This document shows positions 6,488-10,478 of a DNA stretch of 10,478 bases, one piece after another. Numbering within the stretch: position 1 is the stretch's first letter; every line of letters begins with the position of its first letter. The position numbers and the translations under genes are program-made. The notes beneath the pieces are model-generated. The model was not told the origin of the DNA, searched no databases, and saw only the letters and a program-made list of their open reading frames with translations. The stretch spans positions 1-10,478 of the forward strand of contig DATNLZ010000036.1 of the NCBI GenBank assembly GCA_035602605.1, written 5' to 3'. This DNA comes from DASQHY01 sp035602605. Its GTDB lineage: Bacteria; Acidobacteriota; Terriglobia; Acidiferrales; UBA7541.

Positions 6488-7180
6488 TTAATAAAGCTGC
6501 TTCGCGAGCATCTTCAAACCGAGCGCTAAGCTGAGCGACAGGGTGCCGAGCAACGCGATCAGCGGCATCGAGCTGTTCGTCTGCGGCAATTCCTTTGCTG
6601 GCTCGGGCTTGGCCATCGGTACGGGTGCGGGTTCTACGGGCGGCGGTGTCGCGGCTACTTGAGAGACTTCGACTTCTTTTTGGTCGGGAGTAACGGCGAC
6701 AATGGGGGCAGTCTTAAGCTCGTCGACGTTGGTGATTGCGGTTGGAATCGCCGGAACAATTTCCTTGGTTACCTGGGCTAGCTGGAGGGCACGGGATTTT
6801 GGATAGACGAATTCCTGTCCGAAGTTGTCGCCGGGATAGAACCACGCCTTAAGAGCCTCGGGGGCGTCGCCTGGGCGCTCGGAGAATTTCATTACCGTGT
6901 CTCCTGTGGGCGTAAGGCGAAGATTCGGAATGGCCAGGATAGTGGCAATGACTTGAATGCCATCCTTATCGAGGATACGCACGATGTGGCGGTCGGAAAG
7001 CGAATCGACCAATGCAAACGTATAGGTTCCGGCAGGCAGAATCTGTCCGGGGATCTCCACTGGTTGGTTGAAGGTAACAACAGTCTTCTTGTTCCATTGG
7101 TCCGCCTGAACGCTCGGAATAAGGGCTGCGGCGAGCAGAGCTAGTGAAAACACAAGCACAAGTATCTTAACGATCTTCAT
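6488..7180 (-). CDS. Secreted protein with LPXTG-like (LPQTN) C-terminal sorting signal; putative sortase substrate
   Basis: A 230-residue exported protein and the likely substrate of the sortase encoded two genes downstream. The signal peptide is at 1-26 (ending SVQA before DQWNKKT). The globular part is at about 27-135, with TFNQPVEIPGQILPAGTY (36-53), HIVRILDKDG (65-74), ERPGDAPEALKAWFYPGDN (101-119) and GQEFVYPKSRA (121-131). I recognise this as a recurring exported family in Acidobacteria without known function. A linker at 135-195 is rich in P, V, T, E and K. The C-terminus has the three parts of a sorting signal: LPQTN (198-202), a hydrophobic stretch (about 205-222) and a short basic tail (K223, K227). 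The fifth motif residue is N rather than G. The ATG at 7180 has AGGAGG 8 nt upstream, the strongest ribosome binding site in the window, suggesting high expression. Confidence 0.85.
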   Translation of the reverse strand: MKIVKILVLVFSLALLAAALIPSVQADQWNKKTVVTFNQPVEIPGQILPAGTYTFALVDSLSDRHIVRILDKDGIQVIATILAIPNLRLTPTGDTVMKFSERPGDAPEALKAWFYPGDNFGQEFVYPKSRALQLAQVTKEIVPAIPTAITNVDELKTAPIVAVTPDQKEVEVSQVAATPPPVEPAPVPMAKPEPAKELPQTNSSMPLIALLGTLSLSLALGLKMLAKQLY

Positions 7181-7188
7181 TGCTATTT

Positions 7189-7194
7189 CCTCCT
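7189..7194 (-). promoter_or_regulatory. Strong ribosome binding site of the LPQTN protein gene
   Basis: AGGAGG on the minus strand, 8 nt before the ATG at 7180. It is a perfect anti-16S match, in contrast to the missing sites of the following vWFA gene, and consistent with the substrate being made in excess. Confidence 0.75.
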
Positions 7195-7210
7195 AAGTTT
7201 TAAAAGATTG

Positions 7211-7290
7211 GCCGCATCCGCGGCTAACAGGTTGTTGGCATCCTCAGTGCAGGTTCGAAGACCGGCTTTCCTATAAGCCAGTGACCTGCA
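7211..7290 (-). promoter_or_regulatory. Structured 5' leader upstream of the LPQTN protein gene
   Basis: Two inverted-repeat elements lie upstream of the start at 7180. The distal one is bipartite: an outer 7-bp stem TGCAGGT/ACCTGCA (7248-7254 and 7284-7290) encloses an inner 5-bp stem GGCTT/AAGCC (7264-7268 and 7275-7279). The proximal one is a 5-bp GC stem GCCGC/GCGGC (7211-7215 and 7220-7224, loop of 4). It is followed on the minus strand by CAATCTTTT and then the ribosome binding site. This looks like a leader RNA with possible attenuation or mRNA stabilisation. I cannot match it to a known riboswitch, and the promoter is not identified. Confidence 0.4.
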
Positions 7291-7343
7291 GATTACGCCT
7301 TAGATATCTCAACATAGGATCATGGTAGACGAACTGAAGCGGT

Positions 7344-7365
7344 GTGTCTGTGCTCTTAAAGACAC
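7344..7365. promoter_or_regulatory. Candidate Crp/Fnr-type operator dyad
   Basis: GTGTCT and AGACAC half-sites are perfectly symmetric with 10 nt between them, 22 bp in all, the size of a typical dimeric Crp-family site. The dyad lies about 165 nt upstream of one start and 225 nt upstream of the other. TTTT follows on the plus strand, so a weak hairpin terminator is an alternative reading. Confidence 0.3.
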
Positions 7366-7588
7366 TTTTGACAGTGTTTTCCGAATTCTGCTCTCCGAAA
7401 CGTGCCGAGGCGTCTTCGAAATTGCGGTTTTCCATTCTCACGTACGAGTACACCGCCCGCCGAAGTGTGCGATTTTGAACGCTTTTACTCTGGCTAAGGG
7501 TGCCACAATAGAGCGCTTGCTTAAGGTTGAGCTTGCGCCCTCCAAAGATTTCTAAAAGGACTGCATCGAACTCGGCAGGTCTAAACGA

Positions 7589-8260
7589 ATGAAAATGAGA
7601 ACGAAGATAAAGGTTAAGACCCAACGCGGTTTTAATGTGCAGGCTTTTCTCGATTCGGCTGGTGTGGCGCGAGAGGTTGTGGAATATGGGAGGAACGAGG
7701 CTGTCTTCGCTCAGGGCGATTCCGCAACGAGTGTTCTGTACGTCCAAAAAGGCGGCATCAAGCTTTCGGTTGTATCGGCAACCGGCAAGGAAGCCGTGGT
7801 TGCGATGTTGGGTCCCGGGGATTTCTTTGGCGAGGGCTGCCTCGCCGGCCAGCCGCTGCGCATTGGAACCGCGGCTGCCATTACTCCGAGCACTGTCCTG
7901 GTGATCGAAAAACAGGAGATGATTCGACTGCTGCACGTCGAACATGCTCTCTCCGACCGGTTCATCCATCACATGCTTTCGCGAAACATCCGCACCGAGG
8001 AGGATCTGGTCGATCAACTATTCAATTCGAGCGAGAAACGGTTGGCGCGGACACTGTTACTGCTGGCTCGCTATGGTAAACAAGACAAGCCGGAGAAGAT
8101 CGTCCCCAAAATCTCGCAAGAAATGCTGGCGGAGATGATCGGGACGACGAGGTCGCGAGTAAATTTTTTCATGAACAAGTTCAGGAAGCTGGGATTCATC
8201 GAATACAACGGCGGCATGCATATCAACAAATCCCTACTCAGCGTCGTCCTGCACGACTAA
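7589..8260 (+). CDS. Crp/Fnr-family transcriptional regulator
   Basis: A 223-residue DNA-binding regulator with the two expected domains. The N-terminal cyclic-nucleotide-binding fold covers about 20-125. It contains FAQGDSATSVLYVQKGGIKL (40-59) and the phosphate-binding-cassette-like FGEGCLAGQPLRIGTAA (80-96), with R91 and T94. A long dimerisation helix follows at about 110-145. The C-terminal winged helix-turn-helix covers about 150-220, with ISQEMLAEMIGTTRSRVNFFMNKFRKLGFI at 175-204; the stretch TTRSRVNFFMNKF is the recognition helix. There are no Fnr-type N-terminal cysteines, so oxygen sensing by an iron-sulfur cluster is unlikely. Whether cAMP is bound is unknown. The start at 7589 has only AGG 9 nt upstream; a second ATG at 7595 is possible. 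The gene is divergent from the sortase operon, making that operon the first candidate target. Confidence 0.93.
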   Translation: MKMRTKIKVKTQRGFNVQAFLDSAGVAREVVEYGRNEAVFAQGDSATSVLYVQKGGIKLSVVSATGKEAVVAMLGPGDFFGEGCLAGQPLRIGTAAAITPSTVLVIEKQEMIRLLHVEHALSDRFIHHMLSRNIRTEEDLVDQLFNSSEKRLARTLLLLARYGKQDKPEKIVPKISQEMLAEMIGTTRSRVNFFMNKFRKLGFIEYNGGMHINKSLLSVVLHD

Positions 8261-8292
8261 CACTTATAACAGCGGAACATCTGCTACGAATC

Positions 8293-8332
8293 CACGTGTA
8301 GATTTGGGCTCGAGGATCTCGCCCCAAGCGTG
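8293..8332. terminator. Possible bidirectional terminator between convergent genes
   Basis: An imperfect hairpin lies between the ends of the Crp/Fnr gene (plus) and the PEP-CTERM gene (minus). Stem TTGGG/CCCAA (8304-8308 and 8323-8327) encloses CGAG/CTCG (8311-8314 and 8318-8321) with loop GAT; outer CACG/CGTG (8293-8296 and 8329-8332) can also pair. Its place between convergent stops fits a shared terminator, but no good T-run follows on either strand. Confidence 0.4.
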
Positions 8333-8403
8333 CTTTGTTGGCCCGCACCCTGCCCCAGGAAGGCGGAACCGATATGTCGTCCACGGTTTGTCAAACGCTT
8401 AAG

Positions 8404-9072
8404 TCAAATCTGCTTGCGGCTCGCCAGCGAGGTCCACGAGTCTTTGCGCAGGAATGCCAGCATCATCAACCCCAGCGCCAACAGCACGAACGTTCCTGGT
8501 TCAGGCACTTTGGTAATGTATTCCTGGGGACCATCAGTCCCTCGATAGTTTGGCGTAAGAATTTGGTAGCTCGAAAAATCAAACCCCGCGAATCCATTGT
8601 TGGCGGCCGTATTGGCCAAGCTCAACCAATTTGCAGACCCAGTGGTAAAGCCGCTTGAAGAAGCTGCATTGGCACTGAACAGCGCCCATACTGCGAAATT
8701 GATGTCACCTGCTCGCGACGGATCCTCAAAGTACTTGCTGAAAAGCCAGGCCGCCTCCTTGTACTTCGTGGGTTGGCTCAAACCCCACCGCGTGTGCGAA
8801 AGATCGGCAAACGTAGACGCAGTGGCGTCCCAATGTTGCCCGATGAAGACGTGGTGATCGTAGTCGTCGCACATGGCCACTATGCTGGCGCCGCCGTTGA
8901 CGCTCAGATAGTAGGGCACCACGTACACGCCGCCTTGATTGGCGCCGCCTACGCCGGTCATCGTGACCGAATCGGCCGCCGCCGGTATCGCCGCCGAGGA
9001 TAACGCCAATGCCAGTGCCGAGAGGCCCAGCACGAATCTTAGTTTGGTCACACTATGCAGTGATAGCTTCAT
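8404..9072 (-). CDS. PEP-CTERM sorting domain protein
   Basis: A 222-residue exported protein ending in a PEP-CTERM signal, which is recognised by an exosortase (EpsH-like) and normally removed on the way to the cell surface or extracellular matrix. The signal peptide is at about 1-33 (LSALALALSSAAIPAAA before DSVTM). The mature part has YVVPYYLSVNGGASIVAMCDDYDHH (50-74), rich in aromatic and acidic residues, and no known catalytic motif. The sorting signal is VPEPGTFVLLALGLMMLAFLRK (189-210): PEP at 190-192, a hydrophobic helix and a basic stop. Unusually, 12 residues follow (DSWTSLASRKQI). The ATG at 9072 has GGAG 5 nt upstream. The neighbouring gene encodes a second PEP-CTERM protein with a related tail. 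No exosortase gene is in the window. Confidence 0.88.
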   Translation of the reverse strand: MKLSLHSVTKLRFVLGLSALALALSSAAIPAAADSVTMTGVGGANQGGVYVVPYYLSVNGGASIVAMCDDYDHHVFIGQHWDATASTFADLSHTRWGLSQPTKYKEAAWLFSKYFEDPSRAGDINFAVWALFSANAASSSGFTTGSANWLSLANTAANNGFAGFDFSSYQILTPNYRGTDGPQEYITKVPEPGTFVLLALGLMMLAFLRKDSWTSLASRKQI

Positions 9073-9105
9073 GTTTCTCCGTCGTCTGGTGTATGAGTCT
9101 CCGGT

Positions 9106-9139
9106 CGGGACAATCCCGGACAGCGATGATTTTATACCA
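9106..9139 (-). promoter_or_regulatory. Candidate extended -10 promoter and leader hairpin of the PEP-CTERM gene at 9072
   Basis: On the minus strand TGG-TATAAA (TATAAA at 9131-9136, TG at 9138-9139) matches an extended -10 element about 60 nt upstream of the ATG. No clear -35 is needed or seen. Between it and the start is a perfect hairpin CGGGA/TCCCG with loop of 3 (9106-9118), which would lie in the 5' untranslated leader. Confidence 0.4.
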
Positions 9140-9329
9140 GCGGGATATCAAACCAATGGACAAGGGGTACTGTTTTGCGGAAACTCTCGTACCGATAAGT
9201 CTAGAACTCGATTTAGATCCGTGGATGCTTTGGCAGACGGGGGGCCCTCAGCAAGATGGCGAAAGCCAAGCCCGGCGTCGAGTTTGCGAGACTCAGAGTG
9301 CGATAAAAAGTCTTGAATCCAAATCTTTA

Positions 9330-9941
9330 CTAGGCCTGCCTGCTGCTGGAGAACCACGATTCTCTACGCACCACCGCGAGGGCACCGAGACCAATGGCCA
9401 CGAGGACGACGTTAGCAGGTTCAGGTATTGGAACTCCTGACCGCGGCGTGTCCCGCTCGTCACCAGTGTCGTAGTTCGGACCGGGATCATCTTCTGAATC
9501 ACGATCGCCGTTCGAATCAATATCATGCGAGCTTATGTCGTCCTTCCAAGGTATGTCTTCCATGTAGCTGCCGCTTACCTGGGCCATGACTCTGGGCAGC
9601 GACCCCGCCGCCGCGAAGGTGTCGTCACCTTGCAAAGAATAGGCTAAAAATTTGCCGTCCTGACGGGAATCATTGTGCGTGGCAACGATGTTGGCTGTGC
9701 CGCTGTCGCTCAAGTAAGACGGGGCAATATCATAGAAGGTGCTGTGACGACATTGATCACTAAGTGCGAGTTGATACCGACTTCCGCATTCATTGAAGAT
9801 TGAATCTGCCAACGCCGGTGTCACGCCCCAAAATAATATCAATACAGAAGCCGCGAGAATCAGCGGGATTTCTTTAATGAATCGAGGGTTGATAAAAGAA
9901 TCGCAGGATACTTTTTGCTCACGCAAGAGCATGGGTCGCAT
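9330..9941 (-). CDS. PEP-CTERM sorting domain protein with acidic linker
   Basis: A 203-residue exported protein. The hydrophobic signal segment (about 25-45, ending PALA before DS) is preceded by an unusually long N-region of about 24 residues. The mature part has no recognised fold. At 134-166 it is strongly acidic, with DIDSNGDRDSEDDPG (140-154), which resembles a calcium-binding loop. The sorting signal is PEPANVVLVAIGLGALAVVRR (173-193), with PEP at 173-175, a hydrophobic helix and RR. It is followed by ESWFSSSRQA, related to the tail of the next gene's product (both have K/R-D/E-S-W). The ATG at 9941 has GGAG 5 nt upstream, inside a tandem GAGACAC repeat; a second ATG at 9932 is possible. 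The specific function is unknown; the signal implies handling by an exosortase encoded elsewhere. Confidence 0.85.
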   Translation of the reverse strand: MRPMLLREQKVSCDSFINPRFIKEIPLILAASVLILFWGVTPALADSIFNECGSRYQLALSDQCRHSTFYDIAPSYLSDSGTANIVATHNDSRQDGKFLAYSLQGDDTFAAAGSLPRVMAQVSGSYMEDIPWKDDISSHDIDSNGDRDSEDDPGPNYDTGDERDTPRSGVPIPEPANVVLVAIGLGALAVVRRESWFSSSRQA

Positions 9942-10077
9942 GGTGTCTCCGTGTCTCGTTGTCGCGTGCGTGAATCTTAGCGGTTCTTAGGTTCACACAT
10001 GGGCATCGTACCGGGGACTGTGAAATTGTGCGCAGGCCGAGCATGCAAGACAATACGGTTAAACCTGTATTTTCTTT
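9942..10077. other. Intergenic region with an inverted repeat
   Basis: This stretch upstream of the PEP-CTERM gene at 9941 holds no supportable gene and presumably holds that gene's promoter, which I could not place. An inverted repeat at 10052-10071 pairs AATAC with GTATT and GGTT with AACC around a single A, with one bulged T; TTCTTTT follows on the plus strand. It could be an operator, a recombination-site remnant or a weak terminator. Confidence 0.35.
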
Positions 10078-10209
10078 TCAGCGAGCCTCGCGCTGTTCGA
10101 GCGCCGAACGGTCACGGACGAGCTCCGGGGGAAGAAACTTCAATGCCAGGTGACGACCCAGGTTTACTCCGCGGTCTTGTACCAGAGCGTGTGCATCGCC
10201 ACTTCCGAG
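10078..10209 (-). pseudogene. Decayed fragment of a serine/threonine protein kinase (N-lobe)
   Basis: The minus strand encodes a remnant of a Hanks-type serine/threonine kinase. One frame reads LGSG (glycine-rich loop, 10198-10209) and later LGRHLALKFLPPELVRDR followed by SALEQREAR and a stop at 10078. This matches the region around the invariant lysine (ALKF) of kinases common in Acidobacteria. Between the two the frame is disturbed: the neighbouring frame gives YKTAE (10167-10181), the expected VYKAED segment, then a stop. This indicates compensating small indels. No start and no C-lobe (HRD, DFG) are present. I infer a dead fragment left by deletion or rearrangement. The kinase identity rests on about 30 residues. 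Confidence 0.55.
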
Positions 10210-10233
10210 AAAGCCTCTATCGTTGCAAGGTTC

Positions 10234-10344
10234 TTTGAGATCACCGGGCACAAGACGCGGGCGATGTTCGACAGGTATAATATCGGACGTGAGGAGGACG
10301 CCGCGCGGGCCCGCGAGGTCATGGAGGCGGTTCCACCAGCGTAG
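10234..10344 (+). pseudogene. C-terminal remnant of a tyrosine recombinase/phage-type integrase
   Basis: The plus strand encodes FEITGHKTRAMFDRYNI and then GREEDAARAREVME and a stop at 10342-10344. GHKTR followed by FDRYNI is the end of the catalytic domain of tyrosine integrases: the H of GHKT is an active-site residue and the Y of DRYN is the nucleophile. The upstream active-site arginine (HxxR) about 23 residues earlier is absent in this frame. The frame stays open upstream, but there it runs antisense to the kinase remnant, so the integrase homology probably ends near 10234. I therefore call a truncated pseudogene rather than a small gene. It lies 94 nt before the tRNA-Leu gene, the kind of place where integrating elements leave debris. 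Confidence 0.6.
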
Positions 10345-10438
10345 CCAGCGGAGACTGTAACCAACTGTAACTGATTCGTTGTAAAACGGATGTAATCGCA
10401 AGTAAAGAAAAGCCGCATAAAGATCGGAGTTTCACACC

Positions 10439-10478
10439 GCCCGGGTGGCGAAATGGCATACGCGGGGGACTTAAAATC
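10439..10478 (+). tRNA. tRNA-Leu (anticodon TAA), 5' part, cut by window edge
   Basis: The last 40 nt read as the 5' half of a leucine tRNA. The acceptor strand GCCCGGG (10439-10445) is followed by TG and a D arm closed by GCG/CGC. The anticodon stem strand GGGGA (10465-10469), loop CTTAAAA (10470-10476) with anticodon TAA (10472-10474), and the first two bases of the returning stem (TC) complete the visible part. The pattern closely matches bacterial tRNA-Leu(UAA). The long variable arm, T arm and 3' end lie outside the window. Confidence 0.88.

Larger units (their letters stand above)
7181..7588. other. Divergent intergenic region between the sorting-substrate gene and the Crp/Fnr gene
   Basis: This 408-nt region has no supportable gene. 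It must hold the promoters of both divergent genes. Besides the leader structures at 7211-7290, it has a 22-bp dyad GTGTCT-N10-AGACAC (7344-7365) with TTGACA just after it (7368-7373). I see no good -10 at the right distance from that TTGACA. The rest shows no clear structure. An open frame at 7322-7555 has no recognisable protein features. Confidence 0.5.

Noticed and set aside
7248..7290. A tRNA or tRNA-like element, because of GGTTCGAAGACC
   Set aside because: There is no acceptor, D or anticodon arm; the sequence is better explained as a two-part stem-loop.
7368..7373. TTGACA as the -35 of a Crp/Fnr gene promoter
   Set aside because: No -10-like hexamer occurs 16-18 nt downstream, so I did not call a promoter.
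7322..7555. Plus-strand open frame of 77 codons in the divergent region
   Set aside because: It has no ribosome binding site and no protein-like pattern, and it crosses the 22-bp dyad; I treat it as chance.
7271..8017. Minus-strand open frame of 248 codons
   Set aside because: It is antisense to the Crp/Fnr gene, whose domains are unmistakable, and its translation has no recognisable features.
10150..10233. Upstream part of the open frame carrying the integrase tail, as extra integrase sequence
   Set aside because: It shows no HxxR motif at the expected distance and runs antisense to the kinase remnant, which explains this stretch better.
1..10478. CRISPR array, insertion sequence with terminal repeats, or rRNA
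   Set aside because: No regularly spaced repeats, transposase motifs or rRNA-like stretches were seen.

Overview
The window looks like chromosomal DNA of a Gram-negative bacterium, most likely an acidobacterium of the Terriglobia/Koribacter type. The pointers are a vWFA-related domain protein of the kind expanded in Acidobacteriota, a SYLF lipid-binding protein, a Crp/Fnr regulator of the same flavour, PEP-CTERM proteins, and a decayed fragment of a 'LGRH-x-ALKFLPPE' serine/threonine kinase. The lineage is inferred from protein style only; no marker gene was available.

Layout. (1) 1-3267, minus strand: a tight oligopeptide/dipeptide-type ABC importer operon transcribed toward the left edge: ATPase 1 (3267-2281), ATPase 2 (2291-1407, overlapping), permease B (1398-436), permease C (425 to beyond the edge). 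The solute-binding protein is not in view. (2) 3574-7180, minus strand: a cell-envelope block. A secreted protein with a C-terminal LPQTN + hydrophobic + basic sorting tail (7180-6488) is followed by a vWFA protein (6417-5416) and a class D-like sortase (5416-4688, start and stop sharing one base). Then come a 49-residue membrane protein of the Lmo0937 type (4508-4359) and a secreted SYLF protein (4266-3574). (3) 7589-8260, plus strand: a Crp/Fnr-family regulator, divergent from the sorting-substrate gene across a 408-nt region rich in inverted repeats. (4) 8404-9941, minus strand: two PEP-CTERM proteins (the exosortase system), each with its own leader. (5) 9942-10478: a gene graveyard and boundary, with a decayed kinase N-lobe on the minus strand, a decayed tyrosine-recombinase C-terminus on the plus strand, and the 5' half of tRNA-Leu(UAA) running off the right edge.

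How it fits together. The most interesting part is a compact substrate-vWFA-sortase operon in a presumed diderm, lying about 1.2 kb from two genes whose products carry the unrelated PEP-CTERM sorting signal. Two different transpeptidase-type surface-sorting signals therefore occur within 5 kb, separated only by a Crp/Fnr regulator that sits divergent to the sortase operon and could control it. The substrate gene has a structured 5' leader and a strong intergenic hairpin after its stop, which together suggest that the substrate is made in excess over the vWFA/sortase pair.
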